Below, piece after piece: positions 1-8,123 of a stretch of 33,729 nt of DNA (within the stretch, counting starts at the first letter, position 1; each line of letters begins with the position of its first letter). Under the pieces are notes generated by a model. That model was not told the DNA's origin. It made no database searches and was given only the letters and a program-made list of their open reading frames with translations. Both the position numbers and the translations under genes were made by a program. Source of the DNA: Bacillota bacterium (GTDB lineage Bacteria > Bacillota > UBA4882 > UBA8346); NCBI GenBank assembly GCA_012728785.1, contig JAAYEK010000123.1, positions 1 through 33,729 of the forward strand, in the 5' to 3' direction.

Positions 1-2
1 TC

Positions 3-80
3 AACTTCCTATTGACCAAGCGATTGTATGAAAATGGGGTTGACGTGGATCGACAAGCGTCGATAGCATTTTCTAGATAG
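3..80 (+). CDS. Possible 3' end of a gene entering from the left edge
   Basis: One frame is open from the window start to a TAG at 78-80 and encodes 25 residues, ending ...DRQASIAFSR. The composition looks protein-like (LTKRLYENGVDVD), but the fragment is too short to assign. Its last codons lie inside a repeat end-module (GCATTTTCTAGAT), so the repeat may supply the stop codon. The alternative is a chance open frame. Confidence 0.3.
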   Translation, partial: NFLLTKRLYENGVDVDRQASIAFSR

Positions 81-328
81 TTGCCCACCCGGTTCGCCGG
101 GGCACATTAAAGGATGATAATGAGATATTCACCACGAAGGTCACGACTTCGCTTATGGCCATCCTGGTCGCTTCGTCCTGTGTCATCCGGACACTACGGA
201 AGGACACGAAGGGGAACGGAAGAATAGATTTTCTTCCCCCGTCTTCGTGCTCTTCGTGGTGGTAATGTTTTTAAAGTATTCAACCTAATATGTGGTTTAA
301 AATATTTTATGAGTATTTTCTAAGTAGG
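62..328 (+). repeat. Modular intergenic repeat, copy A (end of one unit abutting a second unit)
   Basis: At 66-78 lies a right-end module, GCATTTTCTAGAT. It is followed directly by a left-end module at 86-123: a CCCGG-TTCG-CCGGG hairpin, then GCACATTAAAGGATGATAAT. A core at about 131-262 is a large imperfect palindrome, with CACCACGAAG at the left and CTTCGTGGTG at the right plus inner copies of GACACGAAGG and TTCGTCCTGTGTC. A second right-end module, GAGTATTTTCTAAGTAGG, closes it at 311-328. The same end modules recur at 9375-9582 and on the minus strand at 29242-29394 around different cores. The family name is unknown to me. Confidence 0.6.
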
Positions 329-838
329 CTCAGAGGAAAGGCATAAGGTTTTTTTACGCAATGTGCTACGGTTCTGACTGGAGCATTTGGGAGCATGAAG
401 CGGAGATTATTTGTTCCTCTTCCAGTTGAAAGATATCGTTTAGGGATTTGATGATACATGGAATTATTACTCCTTTTGGTACGTAGTCCAGCGGTCTAGG
501 CTCAGAGGAATAATATCTGTTTGAAGTAAGGATTGTTTCGTATTGCGCACGGACTTTTTAGTTGGGAAGACAAAGGAATTTTTAAAAAGAGAATAGAAAT
601 ACCATTTGTAGTGGAGTAAGTCCATGCTAAGGAAGAAAAAACACAAACGCCTTGGCAAAACTCGGCAGGAATGAGAATGTCCGTGTTGATGTGCTTGTTA
701 AAAACTACGGCGTATTGAATTGCACGATGGACGATTTTATGGACGTTATTCCCGATGCGGAGGAGAAGCAATGATTGACTCGAAATCAAGGCGAAGGAAA
801 CTGCCTACGGGTTCGAATAAGAACCAATAAAGGAGGAA
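329..838. other. Gene-poor stretch with a 14-bp direct repeat and a possible gene remnant
   Basis: No convincing complete gene is visible. TAGGCTCAGAGGAA occurs twice, at 325-338 and 497-510. On the plus strand the frame at 631-771 encodes a protein-like tail (VRVDVLVKNYGVLNCTMDDF, then about ten more residues) ending in TGA 67 bases before the mod start. This may be the 3' remnant of a gene once upstream of mod. The two ORFs on the opposite strand here resemble nothing I know. Confidence 0.4.
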
Positions 839-1711
839 ATGGTGGCTGCAATACATGACCTAATCGATCAAATAGAAAATCCGGAGTTGCGCGCCCGCAT
901 ACAGCAAGAGGTAGACCGGATAAATAAGCAGAAGAAATTCGGGCTTGTGTTTGAAGAGCATCTGCCGGAATGTACTCCTCTTTACGATATACCTGTCAGA
1001 AAAGGAAGCACTGTTGCTCTCAAGGCCGGCAAGGTAAGCGAAACATATGTCGTGTTGAAGTTGAAAGATGACACGGCGGTTTGTCTGCCAAAAGGCGGCG
1101 GGGAACCATCGGAGCTCCCGGTGGCGGATTTGGTGACAGTTGCAGAGTTCGGCGAGGCAATTTATCCTTATCTGAAACCCATTGACAGCGTATGCAACGC
1201 TCCCGATAGTGATTTGTGGCATACGCTGATCGAGGCGGACAACTACCACGCTCTGCAGCTGCTGGAGTACCTTTATACCGGTAAGGTTGACTGTATCTAT
1301 ATTGATCCGCCTTATAACACCGGCGCAAAAGACTGGAAATATAATAACGACTATGTGGATGGCTCAGATACATATCGGCACAGCAAATGGCTCTCGATGA
1401 TGCAGAAGCGGTTCAGTATAGCGATATCATTGCGGACAGCGATGCCGTCAGTAAACACAATTTCACCCTGCCGGAAACGATCAATGTCCGAATTGATAAA
1501 GATGGCAAGGAATATGATAATCACTTGTTTGCTGACGAAAAAGGCGTTGCCGTCATCAAGCTTAACGGTTGGGAAGAAGGTGTCTTGGAAGAAGAAGCAA
1601 AACGAACGGATTTTGTTTGCTGGCTTCGAAACCCGCCGCGTGAGAAATGGTCTTTGTGCATTCCATATGAGATCAACGGGGAAATCAAATCGACCTATCC
1701 TGATTATCTGA
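839..1711 (+). pseudogene. N-terminal fragment of a type III-like adenine-specific DNA methyltransferase (Mod)
   Basis: The first ~190 residues match the start of Mod-type site-specific DNA-methyltransferases: an acidic helical leader (ENPELRARIQQEVDRINKQ), KKFGLVFEEHLPE, and catalytic motif IV in YIDPPYNTG near residue 160, followed by the usual HSKWLSMMQKR. After about position 1411 the frame no longer looks like a methyltransferase. It reads out of frame through res sequence (next entry) to a stop at 1711. The AdoMet-binding FxGxG motif, which follows DPPY in this class, and all later domains are absent. AGGAGG at 831-836 is an excellent ribosome binding site for the ATG at 839, so the fragment could still be translated. 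Loss of everything after DPPY makes enzyme activity implausible. The family is confident; the exact system subtype (type III or a related Mod/Res pair) is inferred. Confidence 0.75.
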
Positions 1712-1974
1712 TTGTAAGAAGCGACCCGGTTCTTACCTATGTCATTGACATTCTGGAACCGCACAGTCCGGATTTCAAGGACAATCTTGGCAAGGCTAAA
1801 GGCTTTGCAAAATATGCGGAAGCAGAGCCAAAAATCGGGAGGATTCAACTGATTCGCACCGGTAAAGATCCGGCAGGAAAAACACGATTCAAACGTCTTG
1901 ACCTGTCTCAGGGAGCAGTGCGTGAAAAAGTGCTGAAAGCACAGAATACCGACGAGCTCGACCATATTTTCTAA
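1387..1974 (+). pseudogene. C-terminal fragment of the restriction (Res) helicase-nuclease subunit
   Basis: The frame encodes about 190 residues resembling the end of type III-like Res subunits: SDIIADSDAVSKHNFTLPET, then NPPREKWSLCIPYEI, YPDYLIVR and YVIDILEPHSPDFKDNLGKA, then the FAKYAEAE...RIQLIR tail. YPD...DILEP looks like the terminal PD-(D/E)xK-type nuclease fold. The whole DEAD/DEAH helicase part is missing. The sequence begins inside the mod fragment at about 1395-1411 in a different frame, so its start codon (ATG 1387) is borrowed from mod sequence and has no ribosome binding site of its own. Together with the preceding entry this is a deletion relic: mod start fused to res end, having lost probably more than 3 kb of the original locus. 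Confidence 0.75.
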
Positions 1975-2059
1975 ACGGATGGTATTTTTTGATATCTCTA
2001 ATCCGGACGAATAAACTTGAGAAAATAGCTCTAATATTAGGCCATCATTTGGTCGGTGA

Positions 2060-2089
2060 TTGACAGAAATAAGTTCCGATTTATATTAT
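2060..2089 (+). promoter_or_regulatory. Sigma-A-type promoter of the SWIM gene
   Basis: A perfect TTGACA (2060-2065) is followed after 18 bases by TATTAT (2084-2089), inside an AT-rich run about 65 bases before the chosen start. Confidence 0.55.
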
Positions 2090-2154
2090 ATAATTATGGC
2101 TAAGGTTATAATTGCGTTTAATTGATGATACGACAGAAACCGGAGGATTTAACT

Positions 2155-3458
2155 ATGGAACCTGCAATAGGCGACTCGCGGGATGGTTTTTACTCCATTC
2201 TTACCTGGGAAGATCTTGAAGACTGGGCTGGCCCCAAAATTGCCGGCCGGGGCCAGGAGTACCTTCGCCGTAACTTGGTCAAAGACCTATCGCTTGCCCC
2301 CAATGGAGAAATAGTGGCCTGGGTAGACGGTTCCAAGCGATATGCCACAGCAGTGGATGTTGAAGGCGGTGATTTGGTCTTCACTTGTACCTGTCCTTAT
2401 GATGACGGGGTATGTAAACATGCGGTAGCCGTGTTGCTTGCTTATCTTGAAAGCCAAAAGGATGAACAAACTATCCGGGAAGTGGATAAAAATGATCCCC
2501 GGTTATTGTTATTGGAAGAGAAAGATTTTGGCCCGGAGGACTTTGATACATCTGATGAAAATGAAGATGATGATGAATATATGGAAGACAATTTTAATCG
2601 TAAAGTAAATCATTCATCATCTCCGGTGAAAATAGAAACAGTCTCCCATATTCAAGCCTACTTGGAAAAACAAACTAAAGATCAATTAATCCAAATCATT
2701 GCAGAATTGGCGGAAAACAACCCAACTATAAAGTTATCTTTAGAAGACCGTTGTGCCGTTGATGAAAATCGGGTCCCTAGTTTAGTAAAAACAATTCAGA
2801 AAGAAATTGTGAAGCTAAGCCAAACTCCTGGATGGAAAAACCATTGGAACGGGGAAGGTTTTATCCCGGATTATTCGCGAGTGAGAAACTTGCTTTCGCA
2901 ACTGTTATCAAAAGGATATGCCGAAGAAGTGATGGAATTAGGGAAGGAATTATTGACTACCGGAAAAGAGTTAATTGAAATGAGCGATGATGATGGAGAG
3001 ACGGGCAGTGAAATTGCCGGTTGTTTAGAGATCGTTTTTAAGGCCTTGGCTGCTTCGCCACTATCTTCGAGAAATTACCCGATAGAGTAATTTTTTGGCT
3101 TGAGCAGTTAAAAAAACCGACATATAGGGGATGGTACGACCAATCATTGAATGATCAAATTGCCACTGCGCTTGCTGAAAAATATCCGGACCGGGCCGTT
3201 GACCTTTGGGAAAAAATTGCCGAGGGTTTAATCAATAGGGTCAAGCCGCAAGCATATGAAGAAGCTGCCGTATATTTGCGAAAGATTCGCCATCTTTTAT
3301 TAGCATTAAAGCGGAAAAAAAAGTGGCAAGAATATCTACAAGGACTAAAATTTCAGCATCAAAAGAAACGTCGTTTGCTAGAAATTTTGAATCGCTTTTC
3401 AGACGAGCCTTTAGTTAAACAAAAGGAGAAAAAACCAATTCATAGTCTGAACTTATAA
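2155..3458 (+). pseudogene. SWIM zinc-finger protein gene, interrupted by a frameshift near 3055-3063
   Basis: The N-terminal part carries a SWIM zinc-binding motif, CTCPYDDGVCKHAVAVLL (CxCx6CxH), near residues 79-95, followed by an acidic linker (about 125-160) and a helical region. SWIM domains bind nucleic acid or protein, and the role of this family is not established. The ATG at 2155 was chosen over the one at 2122 because GGAGG (2142-2146) sits 8 bases upstream of it. The first frame stops at 3088-3090. The frame with one base fewer stays open through the junction and gives KLPDRVIFWLEQLKKP, continuing to the stop at 3456-3458. Repairing the shift gives about 434 residues, a plausible full length. 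A separate start at TTG 3147 lacks a ribosome binding site. This is either a true pseudogene or a one-base sequencing or assembly error. Confidence 0.75.
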
Positions 3459-3568
3459 TCATCTTAACATTATCCAACATCCTAGTATTTCTTTGAAAAT
3501 ATTAATGAAAAAGTTGATATTATCTCGTCCATTGAAGAATAGGGTCTAAAAACGAAAGTGAGAAGAAA

Positions 3569-3781
3569 ATGAACAAGGAGATTGTTTTTGACGAGGCTGT
3601 TTTCACAAAAGCTGATCCTAAAAGAACGTTTAGGACAGCCGATGAATGTTTGGTGGCGATCCGATTGATTGAGAGTAAAAAAGAAGCTTCCACATGGATC
3701 TATGAATACGAGGTTAGCGGTGAAATTGGGAAAATAAAAAAATTTATCGCCCGGTTAAAAAAACTTGAACCGACCGACTAA
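3569..3781 (+). CDS. Hypothetical 70-residue protein
   Basis: I do not recognise this protein. It is charged, Lys/Glu-rich and mixed alpha/beta, with no membrane segment or Cys motif. The middle (FRTADECLVAIRLIESKKEA) looks like a normal folded helix, and the basic tail contains KKFIARLKKLEP. The ATG is preceded by only a weak GTGAGAAGA site. TTGAAA at 3493 with AT-rich DNA about 20 bases on is a possible promoter. It lies between the broken SWIM gene and the patatin gene in the same orientation, with short gaps. Protein-like composition supports a real gene; function unknown. Confidence 0.5.
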   Translation: MNKEIVFDEAVFTKADPKRTFRTADECLVAIRLIESKKEASTWIYEYEVSGEIGKIKKFIARLKKLEPTD

Positions 3782-3849
3782 AATTATAGATTGAAAGATA
3801 GCCTTAGTAGAAACCTTAATAATATTTATAGCTAGGATGGAGTATCAGA

Positions 3850-4704
3850 ATGGAAAAGTCAAATGGAATAGCTTTAGTTGTTGAAGGTGGAGCAATGCGA
3901 GGTGTATTTTCTACGGGAGTTTTGGATGCCTTTTTAACCAATAAATTTAATCCCTTTGATTTATATATTGGAGTATCGGCTGGTGCTACAAATATTGCTT
4001 CATTTTTGGCTGAAATGTATCAACGGAACTTAAAAGTTTACACCGATTATTCCACTGGTTCTGATTTCATTAATTGGAGAAAGTTTATTAGCGGTGGAAA
4101 CCTGGTAGATTTGGATTGGCTTTGGAGAGTTACCATCAAAGAAATGAGGCTAGATTTGGAAAAAATATTTAATCCGGAGAAAGAATTCTATATTGGTGTA
4201 ACATCAATCGATACTGGTCAAGCTGTTTATTTGAAACCGGAACGAAGTAATTTGGAAGAGATGTTAAAAGCCTCAAGCGCTATACCGGTTTTATATCGTA
4301 ATCATATAAAAATAAAAAATATTTCCTATGTTGACGGCGGGCTAGCTGATCCGATTCCTGTATTGGAAGCATATCGGCGTAAAGCACGGAATATTTTGGT
4401 GCTTCGCTCACGCCCATATTCTTACACCATGAAACAAGGACCTAGTAATTACTGGCAAAAATTATTCCTGAAAGGGTCTCCTAAATTAGTGGAAACCTTT
4501 AGTCGAAGAGCTCAAAATTATCAAGAAGCAATTGATTTTATGCGTAATCCACCGGAGGGCATCGGGATAGTTGAAATAAATCCCCCGGAGAATTTTCCGG
4601 TTAAAAGATTAACCAAGGATATTTCTATTTTAAAACAAGGGTACTGTTGTGGATATGAGGCTGGGATTAGAATAATGGAACAATGGCCTCATGTAGAACG
4701 GTAG
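3850..4704 (+). CDS. Patatin-like phospholipase family protein
   Basis: A 284-residue single-domain serine hydrolase, probably acting on lipid acyl esters. The patatin hallmarks are all present: the glycine-rich oxyanion-hole motif GGAMRG (13-18), the nucleophile elbow GVSAG with Ser43, and the second dyad member Asp162 in VDGGLADPIPV. It resembles the stand-alone bacterial patatins of about 280-300 residues (YjjU/RssA-like group). No signal peptide or membrane helix is seen, so it is likely cytoplasmic. The start has TAGGATGGAG upstream. It is probably a monocistronic gene; ypeB follows 87 bases later with its own ribosome binding site. The exact substrate cannot be read from sequence. Confidence 0.88.
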   Translation: MEKSNGIALVVEGGAMRGVFSTGVLDAFLTNKFNPFDLYIGVSAGATNIASFLAEMYQRNLKVYTDYSTGSDFINWRKFISGGNLVDLDWLWRVTIKEMRLDLEKIFNPEKEFYIGVTSIDTGQAVYLKPERSNLEEMLKASSAIPVLYRNHIKIKNISYVDGGLADPIPVLEAYRRKARNILVLRSRPYSYTMKQGPSNYWQKLFLKGSPKLVETFSRRAQNYQEAIDFMRNPPEGIGIVEINPPENFPVKRLTKDISILKQGYCCGYEAGIRIMEQWPHVER

Positions 4705-4791
4705 AAGTACCCTTAAGAAACTAATGCATAACAACCGTTCCGGAATGGGAATATTACTTTTTAAAGGAATTCCTACGAAAGGATGGTTATC

Positions 4792-6141
4792 ATGAAAAAT
4801 AAATTGTTCATTCCAATCTTGTCACTGGCATTAGTCTGTGTCTGCGGTTGGGGGTATTCTCAATACCAAGCAAAGCGTCAATGGGAAATTAACGCGGAAA
4901 ATCAATATCAAAGGGCTTTTGAGGAATTAACCGGCCACGTTAATAACTTGGAAACTCAACTGACAAAGTCTTTAGTGGCCGCATCAGTGCCGCAATTTAT
5001 TAGGTTGATGACTGATGGCTGGCGGGAAGCCAATTCTTGTCAGGAAGATATCGGTCAATTACCCTTAACATCCCTTGATTTATCCCGGACTAAAACTTTC
5101 TTGGCATCGGCTGGAACTTTTTGTTTAAATACGGCCCAAAACCAATTAGCGGATGATAGCCGTCTGAATAAAGCCCAATGGGATACAATCAGGAAGTTTC
5201 GGAACCAGTGCCGTACCGTTACTGAGAATTTGCAGAACTTAAGAGAGGAATTTTATAACAAACGCGCTCAATGGCTGGAAGTAGACCGGTTGGGGACTCT
5301 AAGCGCTGCTGCTCCCGCCTTAAACGAAAACAAGGTAACCAAGGCTTTCTTAATGCTTGAAGATGGGTTACGTCGGGTTCCCGATATTGAGTTCGAAGGG
5401 AATAATCTCGACTTAGTTCCGAAACCAACCGGGCTCACCGGTCAAAATATAACTGCTCAGGAAGCGGTGAATAAAAGCAAACAAATATTAGGGCCGGATT
5501 ATAGTAAGGCCCGTTTCAAATACAGCCGAATTATTAAAGGAGACTTTCCCAGCCATCTGGTGACAGCTTATGATCCTGATAAAAGGGAACCATGTCAGGT
5601 AAGCGTCAGCGTTAAAGGGGGCCATCTGGTTTGGATGTTGACCGATCGGGAGGTTCCTAAGAAAAATTTAAACCTGGACCAATGTGAAGCTAAGGCAAAA
5701 TCCTTCTTTCAACAAAGGGAATATCCTCCCATGGAAGTTGTTAGCCGGGAAGAATCGGACAATGTCGCGATCCTCAGCATGGCGCCGCGAAGGAATGATG
5801 TTTTGAAATATCCGGAATTGATAAAATGTCAAGTGGCTCAAGATAATGGGGAAGTTTTAGGGGTCGATGCCGTTTCATACTTGACCTTTAATGATCCCAA
5901 CGCGCCTCAGCAGAAGAAACCAGGCTATACGGAAACACAGATCAGAAAAAATCTCAACCCAAACTTGAAGGTGGCGCGGATCCAAAAAGCTGAAGTACTT
6001 AATGAAATGTATAATAAGGTCCCTTGTTATGAGGTTGAAGGGACGGAAGGTACCGATCGATTTCTAATATATTATAACGCGGAAACTGGGAAAGAGGAGA
6101 AAATTCGACGGACAGACGAAAATGGCAATGAGATCCAATAA
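4792..6141 (+). CDS. ypeB: Germination protein YpeB
   Basis: YpeB is a spore inner-membrane/cortex protein needed for the stability and localisation of the cortex-lytic enzyme SleB. The sequence has an N-terminal membrane anchor (about residues 5-22), then the typical YpeB helical region (FEELTGHVNNLETQLTKSL and DIGQLPLTSLDLSRTKTFL), and C-terminal PepSY-like repeats starting at about 215 (ITAQEAVNKSKQILG). The 449-residue length is normal. The start at 4792 is preferred over the ATG at 4783 because AAAGGA (4777-4782) lies 9 bases upstream of it. In Bacillus and many relatives ypeB directly follows sleB, but no sleB lies beside it here. The stop codon lies within a perfect 14-bp tandem duplication (6130-6157). 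Expression is expected in the forespore, but I could not identify a convincing sigma-G promoter. Confidence 0.9.
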   Translation: MKNKLFIPILSLALVCVCGWGYSQYQAKRQWEINAENQYQRAFEELTGHVNNLETQLTKSLVAASVPQFIRLMTDGWREANSCQEDIGQLPLTSLDLSRTKTFLASAGTFCLNTAQNQLADDSRLNKAQWDTIRKFRNQCRTVTENLQNLREEFYNKRAQWLEVDRLGTLSAAAPALNENKVTKAFLMLEDGLRRVPDIEFEGNNLDLVPKPTGLTGQNITAQEAVNKSKQILGPDYSKARFKYSRIIKGDFPSHLVTAYDPDKREPCQVSVSVKGGHLVWMLTDREVPKKNLNLDQCEAKAKSFFQQREYPPMEVVSREESDNVAILSMAPRRNDVLKYPELIKCQVAQDNGEVLGVDAVSYLTFNDPNAPQQKKPGYTETQIRKNLNPNLKVARIQKAEVLNEMYNKVPCYEVEGTEGTDRFLIYYNAETGKEEKIRRTDENGNEIQ

Positions 6142-6157
6142 TTGAGATCCAATAATT
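6130..6157 (+). repeat. Perfect 14-bp tandem duplication across the ypeB stop codon
   Basis: GAGATCCAATAATT occurs twice head to tail (6130-6143 and 6144-6157). The first copy encodes the last residues and the TAA of ypeB, so the duplication does not alter the protein. It looks like a recent slippage event. Confidence 0.9.
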
Positions 6158-6171
6158 AACCAAAGAGAATC

Positions 6172-6201
6172 TTGACAAGTTATTCCTCAAAAAGATATAA
6201 T
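6172..6201 (+). promoter_or_regulatory. Sigma-A promoter of the T-box-serA transcript
   Basis: Consensus TTGACA (6172-6177), an 18-base spacer and consensus TATAAT (6196-6201). Transcription should begin near 6208, at the start of the T-box leader. Confidence 0.8.
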
Positions 6202-6207
6202 ACAATA

Positions 6208-6441
6208 TAAATATAATAAAGGCCATGATGAGGATAAGTAACCATGTTGCGGTTTATTAGAGAGCTGGTGGTCGGTGAAAACCAGCGCCGGTCATGGAGA
6301 ATCCCCCTCGGAGCAGTGGGAAGAAATTAATAGTAAGTCCCACCGGGTTAGCCCGATACAGCTGTTAAAAGAACCGGATTTTTTCCGGAAATAGGGTGGT
6401 ACCACGGTCTTTCGTCCCTAAACCAGACGGAAGGCCTTTTT
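6208..6441 (+). promoter_or_regulatory. T-box riboswitch upstream of serA (probably serine tRNA)
   Basis: The leader carries the diagnostic T-box sequence AGGGTGGTACCACGG (6393-6407), which forms the antiterminator bulge that pairs with an uncharged tRNA acceptor end. Upstream is a long stem I region (about 6225-6310) with an AGAGAG stretch and distal GGTGAAAACC loop, then a stem III-like hairpin, GTGGGA...TCCCAC, at about 6316-6352. In GGAGAATCCCCCTC the likely specifier is TCC (6302-6304), a serine codon, which fits the downstream gene. The specifier was placed by eye and is less sure than the element itself. Low charged-serine tRNA should increase serA read-through. Confidence 0.93.
6406..6441 (+). 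terminator. Intrinsic terminator of the T-box
   Basis: GGTCTTTCGTC (6406-6416) pairs over 11 bases, including G-U pairs, with GACGGAAGGCC (6426-6436), followed by TTTTTATT. It overlaps the 3' end of the T-box sequence, as expected for competing antiterminator and terminator folds. Confidence 0.88.
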
Positions 6442-6471
6442 ATTATATTTTTTAAAGGAAGGTGTATCAAG

Positions 6472-8052
6472 ATGATCCGTGTTTTAGTAAGTGATCCGAT
6501 CACTCCGGCCGGTATTGACCTATTTAAAAAGGCAGGATTTGAGGTGGAGGTAAAAACAGACCATTCTAAGGAAGAACTACTGGCGAAGATTAAGAACTAT
6601 GACGCACTAATCGTTCGAAGTCAAACCAAAGTTACGGCTGATATCATAGAAGCGGCCTCAAATCTAAAAGTGATTGGAAGGGCTGGAGTCGGCGTCGATA
6701 ATGTTGATATTACAGCGGCGACCAAAAAAGGGATTATTGTCTTAAACGCTCCCGACGGAAATACAATTTCTACCGCCGAGTTAAGCGTAGCAATGCTTTT
6801 AGCGCTTGCGCGCAATATTCCGCAGGCACATGCTTCATTGAAAGATGGCGCCTGGGATCGAAAAAAGTATACCGGCGTTGAAGTTAACGGCAAGACTTTG
6901 GGTGTGATTGGAATGGGACGGATTGGTACGGAAGTATCCAAGCGGATGTTAGCTATGGGAATGACGGTTTTAGCTTATGATCCGTTTTTCACCGAAGAGA
7001 AGGCAAATTCTTTAGGAGTCAAGATGGTCAATCTTGATACGATTATAACCGAATCGGACTTTATTACGGTCCATACTCCATTAACCCCGGAGACAAAAGG
7101 AATTTTTGGCGCCAACGAATTCGCCAGGATGAAAAAGGGAGTGCGCTTAGTCAACTGTGCTCGGGGCGGAATTTATGATGAAGCGGCTTTAGCGGAGGCT
7201 ATTAAATCAGGTCAGGTTGCCGGTGCAGCGATTGATGTATATCCAACCGAACCACCAACGGACCGGGCTTTGATCGATCTACCGCAGACCGTAGTAACTC
7301 CCCACCTGGGTGCTTCCACTAAGGAGGCCCAGGAAAATGTAGCGGTCGATGTCGCAGTCGAAGTAATTAAAGTTTTAAAAGGGGAATCTTTTAAAAACGC
7401 GGTCAATTTGCCGCCCCTTCGGCCTGAAGTTCGGTCCGCTTTGGAACCTTTTTTCGGCTTGGCGGAAGCATTGGGAAAATTCATGGCCCAAATGATACCT
7501 CCACAACTCAAGAAAGTTGACCTTAGTTATCTGGGTGAGGTGTCAAAGCAAGAGACATCATACCTATCGATGCTCTTCTTAAAAGGTTTGCTCCAGGACA
7601 GCCTGGCGGAGGAGGTTAATCAAGTTAACGCTCTCTTTCTTGCTAAGGAGCGGGGGTTAAAGGTTAATGAGAACAAATCATTGGAGGTCAGCGTCTATTC
7701 AAGTCTTCTCAGAGCCGAGGTAAATGTTGATGGGGAAACCTATACGGTAAGTGGGACTGTCAATGAAAATCATGAAGCTCGGATTGTGGAGATTAACGGG
7801 TATCGTTTTGATATAGCTTTATCCGGTAATATGATGGTCATCGATCATATTGATCAAGCGGGAGTTATCGGTGGAATTGGGACAGTTTTGGGCGCCGAAG
7901 GCATTAATATCGGATCTATGCAAGTGGGACGTAAACAACCAGGCGGGAAGGCAGTTATGGTTTTAATTGTTGATAGCCCGGTAAAAGCAGAATTAATTGC
8001 CAAACTGGAAACAGCGCCAACCATTTCAAAAGCCCGGTCGATAAACTTTTAA
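6472..8052 (+). CDS. serA: D-3-phosphoglycerate dehydrogenase
   Basis: Catalyses NAD-dependent oxidation of 3-phosphoglycerate to 3-phosphohydroxypyruvate, the first step of serine synthesis. At 526 residues it has the long type I architecture: a substrate/NAD domain with the dinucleotide fold GVIGMGRIGTEV, catalytic Arg231 in NCARGG and His278 in PHLGAS, an intervening ASB domain (about 320-450) and a C-terminal ACT domain (MVIDHIDQAGVIGGIG, from about 453) where serine feedback usually acts. AAGGAAGGTG precedes the ATG. It is the only serine-pathway gene in the window. Control is by the T-box directly upstream, and the next gene has its own ribosome binding site after a 71-base gap. Confidence 0.96.
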   Translation: MIRVLVSDPITPAGIDLFKKAGFEVEVKTDHSKEELLAKIKNYDALIVRSQTKVTADIIEAASNLKVIGRAGVGVDNVDITAATKKGIIVLNAPDGNTISTAELSVAMLLALARNIPQAHASLKDGAWDRKKYTGVEVNGKTLGVIGMGRIGTEVSKRMLAMGMTVLAYDPFFTEEKANSLGVKMVNLDTIITESDFITVHTPLTPETKGIFGANEFARMKKGVRLVNCARGGIYDEAALAEAIKSGQVAGAAIDVYPTEPPTDRALIDLPQTVVTPHLGASTKEAQENVAVDVAVEVIKVLKGESFKNAVNLPPLRPEVRSALEPFFGLAEALGKFMAQMIPPQLKKVDLSYLGEVSKQETSYLSMLFLKGLLQDSLAEEVNQVNALFLAKERGLKVNENKSLEVSVYSSLLRAEVNVDGETYTVSGTVNENHEARIVEINGYRFDIALSGNMMVIDHIDQAGVIGGIGTVLGAEGINIGSMQVGRKQPGGKAVMVLIVDSPVKAELIAKLETAPTISKARSINF

Positions 8053-8123
8053 GCGCCAAAATTAGCCTTACTACATATAATAAACGTAACCCGAAGTATT
8101 ATTCGGCGAGGGGGGATTTTGGA

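Noticed and set aside
1351-1965. 204-residue minus-strand ORF
   Set aside because: It lies opposite the recognisable Res C-terminal fragment and resembles no protein family.
4725-4756. Sigma-G promoter for ypeB
   Set aside because: TGCATA is present, but the -10 match and spacing are poor.
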